Source of the DNA: an uncultured Nitrospirales bacterium
GTDB taxonomy: Bacteria > Nitrospirota > Nitrospiria > Nitrospirales > UBA8639
Assembly (NCBI GenBank): GCA_951812745.1
Contig: OX638327.1
Coordinates: 1,663,914 to 1,727,913, forward strand
DNA length: 64,000 nucleotides
Direction: 5' to 3'
Part shown: positions 44,158 to 53,760 of the stretch, in pieces
How positions within the stretch are numbered: the stretch's first letter is position 1
Layout: the number at the start of each line of letters is the position of its first letter
The notes under the pieces: generated by a model
The model's database searches: none
Told to the model about the DNA's origin: nothing
The model's input: only the letters and a program-made list of their open reading frames with translations
Made by a program: the position numbers and the translations under genes

Positions 44158-45630
44158 TCAGGATCGCTGAAAGGCCACCACTCGATACAGGCTCCAGGCC
44201 ATCATGAGCGCAAACACACCTGTCCCTGCGGCCACGAGCCACAAAAACCATGGCAGCACGCCAACACAGGCACATGCCAGCACCACAATGGAAAAATCCC
44301 GATTGGCCACACGCTCAAGGATAAAATCGAAACGGGTTCGGTAGGTTTGACGCAAGCGTCGCCAATACAAGGCGTTGGTTTTCAGCGACTTGACCAGATT
44401 CACGCACCACAGAGAAAACCCGGTTGAGACCACCGCAATCGCGCCTAAGAGCAGCGGAAGGTAGCCGGAGTGCACGGGACTTTCCTGGTACGTTCCCCAG
44501 GCAATTCCCGCAAAGACGGCCATGTGCACGATATTGTCCGAGACAAGGTCCAACTCCTGTCCCAACCGGGATTCCGCAAAGGTGAGCCGCGCCACTTCTC
44601 CATCGCAACAATCCATAATCACCGCGAGTTGAAACAGGAAAGCCCCAAGAATACCCGACCGATACGAGCCCATGGCAAAACATGCCGCACCCATGAGGCC
44701 GAGGACCATCGACAACAGGGTAATGATATTGGGAGAGAATCCCAGTTTCATAAACAGCCGGCTTAACGGCCTGGATACCCTCCGATTCACGTAGCGATCC
44801 ATAAATCCATCGAGGGTGCCTTTCACGCTTTGCAAGGAACGGAACAACGTGCGTTCCGCTTTCTGGAGTCCACCGGGCCCTCGGGCGTCCTGATAGCCAT
44901 GGGACGAAGCAGACAGGGTTTGCACGACACCTTCCGCAGCCGCCTGCTCCAACGCCAACCGGATCGGACTCGTTTCCGGAGTGCTCCAGGTACCGGATAT
45001 CCCCAATAACCTGGCCGGCAAGACGACTAGATCCGCGGCCCGGGCGAAACCCTTGCCTTCTTCAAACCCCACGTGTTCCATCCTGCTGCTCTCCCGGTCA
45101 CAAAAGACGACTCGTGCGACGGGCCCGCCCGTATGAGGATCAGCCCGCATCACCACGCCCGGATTTCCACTCCACCCGTATTCACCCGGCCGGCCCACGG
45201 CCACCACGGCCTGTCCCTCTTGCCCTTCCTCCCTTAGCGACTCAATCAACGATGACGAGAAGACCATGTGACAACCGAGAATGAGACACGATCCCTTCAT
45301 CTCACTCCCCAGGATTGCCCACGTCTGAGGATCTGATGGAGGAAATTCCCGAATAGGCAGCCAACGAATCGCCACGTGAAGACGATGATCGCCGTGAATC
45401 AGCGAGCGAAGCGGTTGTTCCTCCTGACCCACCAACGTCAGAATCTGTGAAATCCCGGCATGCTGAAGGGTAAACACGGCTCGTTGAAAGAGCGTCATCC
45501 CACCGACGCGGGTCAACGCCCCGACGGAGAAATGAGCGTCCCCGCCCACCAAGTCAAAGAGACCTGACGAAGCGAGGACGATGGCCGTATCGATGGTGCC
45601 GATTTCAGATTTGTTGAGTGTTCCGTCCAT
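44158..45630 (-). CDS. Nucleotidyltransferase-CDP-alcohol phosphatidyltransferase fusion
   Basis: 490 aa. The N-terminal 240 residues look like a GT-A nucleotidyltransferase (IVLASSGLFDLVGG, GGMTLFQRAVFTLQHAGI, CLILGCHMVFSSSLI), although the usual GxGxR loop is replaced. The C-terminal half is a CDP-alcohol transferase with DCCDGEVARLTFAESRLGQELDLVSDN, carrying the D-x2-D-G-x2-A-R...G-x3-D-x3-D metal motif, and five or six membrane helices. This two-domain layout is that of IPCT-DIPPS, which makes CDP-inositol and joins it to inositol phosphate. Thus it may build an inositol- or alcohol-linked phospholipid or compatible solute. Substrate unproven. Confidence 0.82.
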   Translation of the reverse strand: MDGTLNKSEIGTIDTAIVLASSGLFDLVGGDAHFSVGALTRVGGMTLFQRAVFTLQHAGISQILTLVGQEEQPLRSLIHGDHRLHVAIRWLPIREFPPSDPQTWAILGSEMKGSCLILGCHMVFSSSLIESLREEGQEGQAVVAVGRPGEYGWSGNPGVVMRADPHTGGPVARVVFCDRESSRMEHVGFEEGKGFARAADLVVLPARLLGISGTWSTPETSPIRLALEQAAAEGVVQTLSASSHGYQDARGPGGLQKAERTLFRSLQSVKGTLDGFMDRYVNRRVSRPLSRLFMKLGFSPNIITLLSMVLGLMGAACFAMGSYRSGILGAFLFQLAVIMDCCDGEVARLTFAESRLGQELDLVSDNIVHMAVFAGIAWGTYQESPVHSGYLPLLLGAIAVVSTGFSLWCVNLVKSLKTNALYWRRLRQTYRTRFDFILERVANRDFSIVVLACACVGVLPWFLWLVAAGTGVFALMMAWSLYRVVAFQRS

Positions 45631-45888
45631 AGGCGCCAGCTCGGCTATCCTCGCGTCATCCCTGTACGTATTCTCTCATGCGCTGACAATGCCCAAGCCA
45701 ACCGCTGCTCTTGCAACGTGGTCTCCCATGTGCGTCCCGAACATAACATGCCCGATTCCACAAAGAAAGGGATGGGACTGCTGCATGGATCGCGGCCGCG
45801 CTCGGCTGCCCCGGGGCCAACACTTCTACGGCACAAACCCCTCGGACTCATCCCACACCCCCTTGGCAAATCCTTGCTCCCTCCGCCC

Positions 45889-48255
45889 CTAGTCGATGTC
45901 GACAGGCTGGTCGAGTTGATCGAGCTCGTAGAAATCCAAGGGCTCGACCGGGCGGCGGCTGGGCCGTTGGGGAATCGTTCCGTCCGCAAAGACTTCCATC
46001 GTGGTGCCTTTTGAGGGTTCATCGACAAGCGTGCCGGTTTCTTGATCGACCTCGACGAATTGAATCCCCTCAGGAACCGAGAAAATCAGGACCGGGAGGA
46101 GTTTGAGTGCCTCGGTCATGAAGGCTGTCCAGATAGGCAGGGCGGCATGGGCGCCGGACTCCACTTTTCCGAGCGTCTCCACGCTGTCGAATCCGACCCA
46201 GACGCCGGCAACGAGATTCGGCGCATAGCCGACGAACCACGCGTCGCGGTAGCTGTTGGTGGTGCCGGTTTTGCCGGCCAGGGGGCGCCCGATCGAGCGG
46301 GCGCGTCTGCCCGTTCCGCTCTGAATGACGTCCATCATCATGTGGGTAATCAAATAGGCCGTTTCTTTGGGGACCACTTGCGCGGGTTCGAACACGTGTT
46401 GCTCCAGGATGTGGTCATGCTGATCTTTGATCAGGGAAATGGTATAGGGTTGCAACGCCAGTCCTTGGTTGGCAAACACCCCATACGTCGCGGTGAGCTC
46501 TTGAAGCGTCACGCCCGAGGAGCCAAGCGCCAACGACAGGTCCGGGCTTAAGGAGCTTCGAATACCGAGTGCGCGTGAAAACCGGATGACGCGGGGAACG
46601 CCGATCTGTTCGAGCAAGCGGACCGTGGCCGCGTTTCTGGAATGGCGTAAGGCTTCACGCAACGTGATCGGGCCGAAAAAGCGTTTTTCATAGTTTTCCG
46701 GTTTCCAGGTTTTTCCGGGCTCTTCCTCCTCGTACACCACGGGAGCATCGAGAATGAGCGTGGCGGGCGTCAATCCTTGATCGATAGCCGTGGCATAAAT
46801 AATCGGTTTAAATGCAGACCCGGGTTGCCGGATGGCCAGTAAGGCGCGATTGAACTGACTCCGTTCGAAATTGTATCCGCCGACCATCGCTCGAATCGCG
46901 CCGGTCCTGGGATCGATCGCAATCAACGCGCCTTCGACCAGGGGGGTCTGATCCAGCCGGAACCGGATCGTATCGTTGCGGGTCGATTTCAACGAGACTT
47001 CAATCACGTCGCCCGGTTCGACCAATTGCCGCGCCGAAACAACGGGAGTCACCTCCGCGTCGGTGACGGACGCGCCTTCGGAAAGCCGGCGCTCGGCCCA
47101 GAGCATATCCGGTAAGGTGATGGTGCCGACCAGATCGTGTGCCAGGACCGTCACGTCCTCTTCCGAGACGGTCACGACGCGGCCTTCCATGATTTCCCCA
47201 AACGCAGGGAAAGTCGCGGGCAGTTCTTCTGGCAGCGTTCCCGGCGGCTCCTCATGACGGAGTGGACCGCGCCAGCCCTGTCGTTTATCGAGGGCACGCA
47301 GTCCATTCCTGATGGCCTGCTCGGCCAGACGTTGCATCTGAATGTTCAAGGTGGTGGACACCTGGAGCCCCCCTTTATACGCCATGGCTTCTCCGTATTC
47401 GTTGACCAGGTGTTGGCGAACGTCTTCGAGAAAATACGGCGCCACGCGTTCAAAGGCTTGACGAGTAAAGGCCAGTGGGGTCTCGCTCGCCTCCCGGGCG
47501 AGGGACTCCGTCAGAAAGCCGGCCTGGACCATCCGTCCCAGCACGTGTTCCTGGCGTTTCTTTGCGAGGCCGTATTTTTTGTAGGGAGAATAGGTATTTG
47601 GGGCCTTTAGCAGTCCGGCGAGAAAGGCCGACTCGGGCAGATCCAATTCGGATAACGCTTTCCCGAAATACGTTAAGGACGCGGTGCCCACCCCATAGGC
47701 CCCATGGCCGAAGTAGATCTGGTTGAGATACATCTCCAGAATTTGGTTTTTCGTCAGAATAAATTCCATTTTCAGGGCAAGGAAGAGTTCCCGTATTTTA
47801 CGCTGGAAGGTCCGCTCCGGGGTGAGGAAAAGGGATCTCGCCAGTTGCTGGGTGATCGTACTGGCGCCTTCAACTTTTCCCCCACGCTTGAAATTCGTCC
47901 ATGCGGCTCGAAGAATCCCCCAGACGTCCAACCCCGGGTGCTCAAAAAATCGGGTATCTTCCACCGCAATGACGGCGTCGATCAAATGCTGGGGTACGTC
48001 ACGAAGGGGCGTCAAAATTCTGCGTTCCACGTAGAATTGTCCGATGACTTGGCGGTTGTCCGCGTGTACCTTAGTAATCAGGCTCGGCTGGTAATCACGG
48101 AGCCCCCCGAGCGAGGGGAGTCCGGTTGCCATATGCCAAACCGCCGCCGCCGTTCCCCCGACCGCCAGGCCGCCGACAATCAAGACGGGCCACAGGAAGT
48201 GCTTGGTCAGACCGCTGGGTTCCGAAACGGGCAGACGAGACCGCAACGTGCGCAT
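45889..48255 (-). CDS. mrcA: Class A penicillin-binding protein (PBP1A-like)
   Basis: 788 aa. Bifunctional peptidoglycan glycosyltransferase and transpeptidase anchored by one N-terminal helix (WPVLIVGGLAVGGTAAAVW). Glycosyltransferase motifs: AVEDTRFFEHPGLD, GGKVEGASTITQQLARSLFL and RKIRELFLALKMEF. Transpeptidase motifs: the S-x-x-K in PGSAFKPI, S-x-N in SRNAAT and K-T-G in GKTGTTNSYRDAWF. Full length for the family. Divergent from the peroxiredoxin gene; the 258-bp gap after it (45631-45888) has no gene. Confidence 0.93.
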   Translation of the reverse strand: MRTLRSRLPVSEPSGLTKHFLWPVLIVGGLAVGGTAAAVWHMATGLPSLGGLRDYQPSLITKVHADNRQVIGQFYVERRILTPLRDVPQHLIDAVIAVEDTRFFEHPGLDVWGILRAAWTNFKRGGKVEGASTITQQLARSLFLTPERTFQRKIRELFLALKMEFILTKNQILEMYLNQIYFGHGAYGVGTASLTYFGKALSELDLPESAFLAGLLKAPNTYSPYKKYGLAKKRQEHVLGRMVQAGFLTESLAREASETPLAFTRQAFERVAPYFLEDVRQHLVNEYGEAMAYKGGLQVSTTLNIQMQRLAEQAIRNGLRALDKRQGWRGPLRHEEPPGTLPEELPATFPAFGEIMEGRVVTVSEEDVTVLAHDLVGTITLPDMLWAERRLSEGASVTDAEVTPVVSARQLVEPGDVIEVSLKSTRNDTIRFRLDQTPLVEGALIAIDPRTGAIRAMVGGYNFERSQFNRALLAIRQPGSAFKPIIYATAIDQGLTPATLILDAPVVYEEEEPGKTWKPENYEKRFFGPITLREALRHSRNAATVRLLEQIGVPRVIRFSRALGIRSSLSPDLSLALGSSGVTLQELTATYGVFANQGLALQPYTISLIKDQHDHILEQHVFEPAQVVPKETAYLITHMMMDVIQSGTGRRARSIGRPLAGKTGTTNSYRDAWFVGYAPNLVAGVWVGFDSVETLGKVESGAHAALPIWTAFMTEALKLLPVLIFSVPEGIQFVEVDQETGTLVDEPSKGTTMEVFADGTIPQRPSRRPVEPLDFYELDQLDQPVDID

Positions 48256-48523
48256 GATCAGATCCTCTAGTGGATAAGGCGTATAGCCAAGACGATACCC
48301 TTGGTTGAGGCAAAAGACAAGCTCTCTTGCGGCCGCTTTTCCAGTAGCGGCTTCTACCGCATCGATTGTGTGGTGAGCCGGGAATTTCTCATGGAGCCCC
48401 GGGCCTTTTGCCTGGTTGACAAACTTTGAAAAGGCGTGCTACGAAAAACGTCCTGCAAACGAAAAGGTCTCGAGTTCCACCACATTCCATCATCCATCAC
48501 GAATGCAAGAAGGAGGCTGTTTC

Positions 48524-48994
48524 ATGTCTGATGTTGCTTCAGAAATAAAAGTGGGCGACGCTGCTCCCGATTTCACCCTGAAGAATCAGGATGGTAACGA
48601 AGTCACGTTAAGCAGTTTTAAGGGTCAAAAGAACGTGGTCCTGGCGTTTTACCCCCTCGATTGGAGTCCGGTCTGTACGAATGAAAACAAATGTTTGACG
48701 GACGACTTCCCGAGCTTCTCCGATGCGAACGCCGAACTTCTCGGTATCAGCACGGACAGCTTCTTTTCGCATAAGGCCTGGGCCGACTCCCTCGACCTGA
48801 AACACACCCTATTGGCCGATATGCATCGGACGGTCTGCAAGTCGTATGGCTTATATTTTCCGGATCTCAATTGTTCCAAACGAGCCACGGTGATTGTGGA
48901 TAAGGGAGGCAACGTGGCCTACGTCAAAGTGCAGGAAATCAAAACGGCTCGGGATGACCAGGAAATTCTGGCAGCCTTGAAAAAGCTGAACTGA
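48524..48994 (+). CDS. Thiol peroxidase of the AhpC/TSA family
   Basis: 156 aa from ATG 48524, with AAGGAGG 7 bp upstream. Reduces peroxides with a cysteine thiol. The peroxidatic Cys is in [17 protein letters not shown] (P-x-x-x-T/S-x-x-C form); C in NENKC is near it and CKSYG and NCSK follow. Closest to the 1-Cys/AhpE-like type. The following thioredoxin-fold gene, 85 bp downstream, may regenerate it. Confidence 0.88.
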   Translation: MSDVASEIKVGDAAPDFTLKNQDGNEVTLSSFKGQKNVVLAFYPLDWSPVCTNENKCLTDDFPSFSDANAELLGISTDSFFSHKAWADSLDLKHTLLADMHRTVCKSYGLYFPDLNCSKRATVIVDKGGNVAYVKVQEIKTARDDQEILAALKKLN

Positions 48995-49079
48995 CAGCAG
49001 CGTCATAGCGCGTTGAAGGGGGACTCCACGAACAGGGGATCCCCCTTGATTTTTGACGAACGGGAAAGGGATAGCCACG

Positions 49080-49415
49080 ATGGCCGGAACCGTCGAAGAC
49101 GTCACGGACGACAATTACAAAGCATTCAAAGACGCCCAAGCGACCGTGGTCGCCTATGGCATTGCCGCCTGCGAACCCTGTGCGGCCTATGATCCCGTCC
49201 TGGCAGAGGTCGCTCGGAAACTGCCCTCCGTTCGCATTGGAAAGGCCAAGATGCACGTGCCGGGCCGGTGCCGGGAAATCAAGAAACAGCACCAGTTCGC
49301 AACCTATCCCACCACGCATCTCTATTCGCGAGGGAATTTACTGCTGACCCGCGAAGGCAAAGTTGAAGAAGATGAACTGATGACCCTCATTAAAGATTAC
49401 CTGCCCACGGTCTGA
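49080..49415 (+). CDS. Thioredoxin-fold protein
   Basis: 111 aa from ATG 49080; an earlier in-frame start at 49053 is less likely. Thioredoxin fold with a C-x-x-C in AACEPCAAYDPV, near residue 32, and a cis-Pro loop FATYPTTHLY. CEPC differs from the usual CGPC. Follows the peroxiredoxin gene on the same strand and is a good candidate reductant for it. Confidence 0.82.
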   Translation: MAGTVEDVTDDNYKAFKDAQATVVAYGIAACEPCAAYDPVLAEVARKLPSVRIGKAKMHVPGRCREIKKQHQFATYPTTHLYSRGNLLLTREGKVEEDELMTLIKDYLPTV

Positions 49416-49656
49416 ACCTCAGCCCACATCCGCAATCAAGACCAACCTTCATTCCCTCTCCCTGATGGAGCGGGGCAACGATGGGGAACGGCTCCGTCCC
49501 TGCTCGCAGGCAAGGGCATGCTCGTTATTTGTCACAGGAGCAGGTCTCTCCTTTGTGGCAGGTGGAAGAAGGGAACGGGACACAGGGCCGTCGGGGGTGC
49601 GCGGAACGTCCACAGGAAGGCAACGGAGGGCAAACGCATGAATGCCGATTTGCTCA

Positions 49657-52248
49657 TCACTCGTACCGTAACCCGTCGGCAATCGCGCCATCGGTGGCCC
49701 AGCGCGCCGGAAGATACCCGGCGAGCAGCCCTGTGATTCCTGCGACGAGCACGGCTTCCAGGATGGTCTTGAGGGGAACGGTCAGGTGAATGGTCCAACC
49801 AAAGGACTGTTTGTTGATCACGCTGATCAGCAAGGTGGCGAGCAGGAGCCCGGCCAGTAACCCGAGGCCCAACCCCAACGTGCCCAGGCAGAGCGATTCG
49901 CGCACCACCAGCCCTTGCACTTGCCGGCGACTGGCGCCAATCGCGCGAACCGTCGCCAACTCCCGTTGGCGTTCGACCACGGTCGTCAAGAGCGTATTGA
50001 TAATCCCCAGGAGGCCAACGATCACCGTGACGAGTTCCAGCCCATAGGTCAACCGAAAGGTCCGATCAAAAATTTCAAGAATGTGCGCCCTGAGTTCCTT
50101 GTTGCTGATGATCGACACCGGCAGGAGCGGGCCGAGCGCCGTGTTCAAATCGCCTCGCACGCGTTCGTCGCCGGCGTTTGGTTCGAGGTAAATCGCCAAT
50201 ACCGTTGCCGTACGATCACCCCACCATTGTTCATAGAGCGACCGGTCCAGCACGATCTTTCCGCCGTCCGTGGCGTAATCGTAAAAGACTCCGACCACGG
50301 GAAAATCCTTTTGCCCGGCATCGGTCGGCAAAGACAGCACGTCACCCGCGTTGACCCCGAGCCGATGGGCCAACACTTCCGAAATCACCACACCCTGTTC
50401 TTCAATGGCTTGGCGAAGCCGGCGGGACGAATCGTCCTCCACGAACAGGTACCGGCTCCGTTCCGCGTGAAGGGCCAGATCGCGTGCCACGACGTAGGCC
50501 TGGGCGGAGCCCACTTGCATGCGTATCTGACGGTAGGGATCCACGGCTGCCACGCCCGGCACCGCCCTGGCACGCTGAACCATTTCAGGTGACATGCGAA
50601 AGACGTTCTCATGCGGGTCGGCTTCCAGTCCTTCTTCATGTGGCGTCACCACCAGATCCGCCATGAGGGTCTGGTCGATCCATCGCTCAACGGTATCCCG
50701 GAAACTTTCGATCATCACCCCCACCCCCACGACGATGGCCATGCCTACCATAAAAGCCGACAGCGTGACGCTGTTTCGACCGGGAGCCCGGGCAATCTGA
50801 TCCACGGCCAGGCGGGTCATGGACCCCGACGATGGAGTGAAGCCTGTCCTTGAGAATCGGGGAACGGGCGCCAGACTCAGCAGGTGAATGCCCAGCGGCG
50901 CAAGCAGCGTGCATCCCAGAAGAACACAAAACGCCGCGGCATATCCAAAAACGGGAAGGCCATTCACCGGACCGGGCAAGGAGAGCAACCCCGCCAAACC
51001 CAAGACCCCCACGGCCAGGATGGTCCATCGGCCATGATGATGACGCGTGGTTTCATATTGTCCGGGCGCGATGGCCAGCGCCGGGGCGGTTCGACTCGCC
51101 TCCAGGCACGGGGCCAACGCCCCGATCACGGACAACGACAGGCCCAAGAAGCAGCCTTCCAACAGCACGGGCAGGGTGAACGGCAGGTCTCCCATTGTCG
51201 CGACTCCATAGAGTTCGGAGACCGTTTCCCGTTCGAGCCCGACCAGCCAATGGGCCAACCCACTCCCGAACACGGCTCCCAGACCTCCGCCAACGGTCCC
51301 GACGATGATCGCTTCACCCAGAAACAACAGGGCAATGTGTCTCCGAACCATGCCGATCGCTCGCAGGATGCCGATCTCTCGTCGATATTGGACCACGGAA
51401 AATCCTACGGCGTTATAGACCAAAAACACGCCGACAAAAAGCCCAACCATACTGAGTGTGGCGAGATTCAGTTGAAACGCGGTGAGCATCCGCTGCACCT
51501 GTGCGTCGCGCTGGGACGGACGAGTCACTAGGACGGACGGGCCCAGACGTGCCTGCAGTTCCTGAATCACGCGATCCACGGACACACCCGGGGACGTCAC
51601 CAGGTCCACCCCATCGAGCCGACCGAGTCGTCTCAATTGCACCTGGGCGGCGGCAATATCCATAAGGGCCATGGAATGCCATCGCGTTTCATCGTCGGTA
51701 AAGGTCAACACCCGGTTGACGGTGGCCTCGAATTGATGTGACCCGAGATGGACCGTCACAGGATCACCTCGGGCCACGCCCAAGCTGGTCGCCAACTCGT
51801 GATCCACAAAGATCGCTTCCAGGCTAAGCAGGGGATCCAGCGAGAAGTCCTCTTGACCGGAAGATTGCCGCATGCCCGTCTCTTCACCGAGTACCTCCAA
51901 CAGGTCCAGGCCCCACACCATGCTAGCGCGGGTGACCCCGTCGCTCGTTTCGAGGGTGACGGATTGGGAAACGTACGGATGGACCGCTTGGACGTCAGGG
52001 TGCAGGCGAATCCGTTCGATGAGGGGTTCATCGATTCGACGTTCCGCCCCTGCGATATGAATCGTCGCCTCTCCCACGACCTGAGTGACCGCTCGCTGAA
52101 ACGATTCAAAGACGGTTTGATTCGCCAGGTCGATGGCAAGGGCGGCTGCCACGCCAACGCCGACCCCGACCACGGTGAGCGCGGTTCTGAACGGCCGGCT
52201 CGTCACATGGTTGAAGGCCAGCAGTCCCAACAAGATTAGCCGAGCCAA
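49657..52248 (-). CDS. ABC transporter permease, FtsX/MacB-like, two permease domains
   Basis: 863 aa. Two FtsX-type permease domains, each with a periplasmic MacB-like domain. The first helix is RTALTVVGVGVGVAAALAI; FtsX loops VQYRREIGILRAIGMVRRHI and VVERQRELATVRAIGASRRQV mark both halves. Such proteins move lipids or peptides outward or act as mechanotransmitters. The matching ATPase is probably the gene at 54696, about 2.5 kb away beyond the CDF and DHODH genes. DHODH-CDF lie between the halves, which is an unusual gene order. Confidence 0.85.
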   Translation of the reverse strand: MARLILLGLLAFNHVTSRPFRTALTVVGVGVGVAAALAIDLANQTVFESFQRAVTQVVGEATIHIAGAERRIDEPLIERIRLHPDVQAVHPYVSQSVTLETSDGVTRASMVWGLDLLEVLGEETGMRQSSGQEDFSLDPLLSLEAIFVDHELATSLGVARGDPVTVHLGSHQFEATVNRVLTFTDDETRWHSMALMDIAAAQVQLRRLGRLDGVDLVTSPGVSVDRVIQELQARLGPSVLVTRPSQRDAQVQRMLTAFQLNLATLSMVGLFVGVFLVYNAVGFSVVQYRREIGILRAIGMVRRHIALLFLGEAIIVGTVGGGLGAVFGSGLAHWLVGLERETVSELYGVATMGDLPFTLPVLLEGCFLGLSLSVIGALAPCLEASRTAPALAIAPGQYETTRHHHGRWTILAVGVLGLAGLLSLPGPVNGLPVFGYAAAFCVLLGCTLLAPLGIHLLSLAPVPRFSRTGFTPSSGSMTRLAVDQIARAPGRNSVTLSAFMVGMAIVVGVGVMIESFRDTVERWIDQTLMADLVVTPHEEGLEADPHENVFRMSPEMVQRARAVPGVAAVDPYRQIRMQVGSAQAYVVARDLALHAERSRYLFVEDDSSRRLRQAIEEQGVVISEVLAHRLGVNAGDVLSLPTDAGQKDFPVVGVFYDYATDGGKIVLDRSLYEQWWGDRTATVLAIYLEPNAGDERVRGDLNTALGPLLPVSIISNKELRAHILEIFDRTFRLTYGLELVTVIVGLLGIINTLLTTVVERQRELATVRAIGASRRQVQGLVVRESLCLGTLGLGLGLLAGLLLATLLISVINKQSFGWTIHLTVPLKTILEAVLVAGITGLLAGYLPARWATDGAIADGLRYE

Positions 52249-52309
52249 TAACTGTTGTCTCCCAAAATCCAGTTATGGTAGTTTACGACCACTTCAATCG
52301 ACGAAGGCA

Positions 52310-52627
52310 ATGCCGAAAAACGCGCGTGGGTTTCTGATGGCCAAAGTCAAGTCCGTGTCTCGAGAGAACAAAGGCAATTCGAAAGAAAAACCCGGAGAAG
52401 TTCTCTCGCTGACTGCCCGTCAAAAGGAAATTCTGCGCCTCGTGGCCCAAGGGCACACGAATCGGGAAATCGGCGAACAACTCGATATCAGCGTCCGGAC
52501 GGTTGAAGTCCACCGGTTTAATCTGATGCGGCGCCTCCGCGTGCGAAACGTGGCCCAACTCCTCAGACAAGCGATGCTCTTGCGTCTTATCCCGAAACAT
52601 ACCGTTCCCGCCAGTAAAGCCCACTGA
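52310..52627 (+). CDS. Small LuxR-type HTH regulator
   Basis: 105 aa from ATG 52310. The GerE/LuxR DNA-binding domain covers residues about 30-95: LTARQKEILRLVAQGHTNREIGEQLDISVRTVEVHRFNLMRRL. There is no receiver or other sensor domain, so it is a stand-alone DNA binder like GerE. The N-terminal 28 residues are basic. Divergent from the permease (62 bp between starts), which it may regulate. Confidence 0.83.
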   Translation: MPKNARGFLMAKVKSVSRENKGNSKEKPGEVLSLTARQKEILRLVAQGHTNREIGEQLDISVRTVEVHRFNLMRRLRVRNVAQLLRQAMLLRLIPKHTVPASKAH

Positions 52628-52794
52628 CCGGAATATTCCATCGCCTTCTTCAAAACAATCCAGACGACGTCACGTCCTCCCGCCGTTTTCCGCTGTTTGG
52701 ACATTCTTGTTCACAACCGACAAACCACGGACGTACGGCCCGGGGGAGCCGAGTTGGCATAGCCCCATGAGACGGCTGGGGTGGGGATAGCCCG

Positions 52795-53736
52795 TCACCG
52801 CAGTTGCTCGACGACGTTTGCCGGGCATGCATGCACCTCGATGGCGATATGGACCAGACCGAGGTTTTCGGGAATGCGATCCTTATATTGCCCGGGCGTT
52901 AGAGGATCGTGCGCCACGATGGCGATGACCACGGAATAGATATTCGGACCGATCGACCACAGATGGAGGTCGGTGACCTGGCTGTCGTCATCCTGTTCAA
53001 TACTGTTCCTGATCCTGTCCCGGATGCTTTTCGGACCTTGCTTGTCGAGCAAAATTCCGCTGGTGGTTCGCAGCAAGCCGAGCGACCAACTGGAAACGAG
53101 GATGGCACCAATAATTCCCACCGCCGGATCCATCCACATGAATCCCAGGTATTTCGCGCAGAGCAAGGCCACAATGGCCAGAAGGGACGTGAGCGCATCA
53201 GCCAGCACGTGCAAATAGGCGGCCTTCAGGTTGTGGTCGTGGTGGTGCGCGTGATGGGAGTCGTCGTGATCGTGGTGGTCGTCCACCCGGAGGATGAAGA
53301 CGCTGGCGCCGTTGACCGCCAACCCGACGACAGCCACGAGAATGGCTTGATCGACGATGATGGGCACCGGGTGCAGAAGCCGGCCCACGCTCTCCCACGC
53401 CATCAGGAGGGCGAACAAGGCCAGCAGGATCGCACCGGTGAACCCGCCCAGGGCGTTGACCTTCCCCGCGCCGAAGCTGAAATCCTCGTCATACGCGTGG
53501 CGGCGCGCATAGACGTACGCGAAGACGTTGAGGCTGAGGGCCCCGGCGTGCGACGCCATGTGCAGGCCATCGGCTAATAACGCCATGGATCCCGTCAGGA
53601 CGCCAGCGATGATCTCCACGACCATCATGGTGCCGGTCACGACAATGACGATCAGCGTCCGCCGTTCCCCCGGACGTTTCAGTTCCTGTCCGAACGTATG
53701 GCTGTGTTGCCAGGTATGAAGATCGTCGGCATGCAT
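52795..53736 (-). CDS. CDF-family divalent metal exporter, DmeF-like
   Basis: 313 aa, six membrane helices. MADDLHTWQHSHTF-like N-terminal His cluster, then MALLADGLHMASHAGALSL with the H-x3-D-type metal site of DmeF (DGLHMASHAG instead of the classical HxxxD). A His-rich loop HHDHDDSHHAHHHDHN lies between helices 4 and 5, and HVLADALTSLLA gives the second site. DmeF exports cobalt and nickel with some zinc. It lies 24 bp after the DHODH stop in the same transcript. Confidence 0.87.
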   Translation of the reverse strand: MHADDLHTWQHSHTFGQELKRPGERRTLIVIVVTGTMMVVEIIAGVLTGSMALLADGLHMASHAGALSLNVFAYVYARRHAYDEDFSFGAGKVNALGGFTGAILLALFALLMAWESVGRLLHPVPIIVDQAILVAVVGLAVNGASVFILRVDDHHDHDDSHHAHHHDHNLKAAYLHVLADALTSLLAIVALLCAKYLGFMWMDPAVGIIGAILVSSWSLGLLRTTSGILLDKQGPKSIRDRIRNSIEQDDDSQVTDLHLWSIGPNIYSVVIAIVAHDPLTPGQYKDRIPENLGLVHIAIEVHACPANVVEQLR

Positions 53737-53760
53737 GCTTCCGTCGTTCTCGAGGCCGCC

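Noticed and set aside
45631-45888. Small open frames between the CDP-alcohol transferase and PBP genes
   Set aside because: No ribosome site, no family similarity, and they run into flanking genes on the wrong frame.
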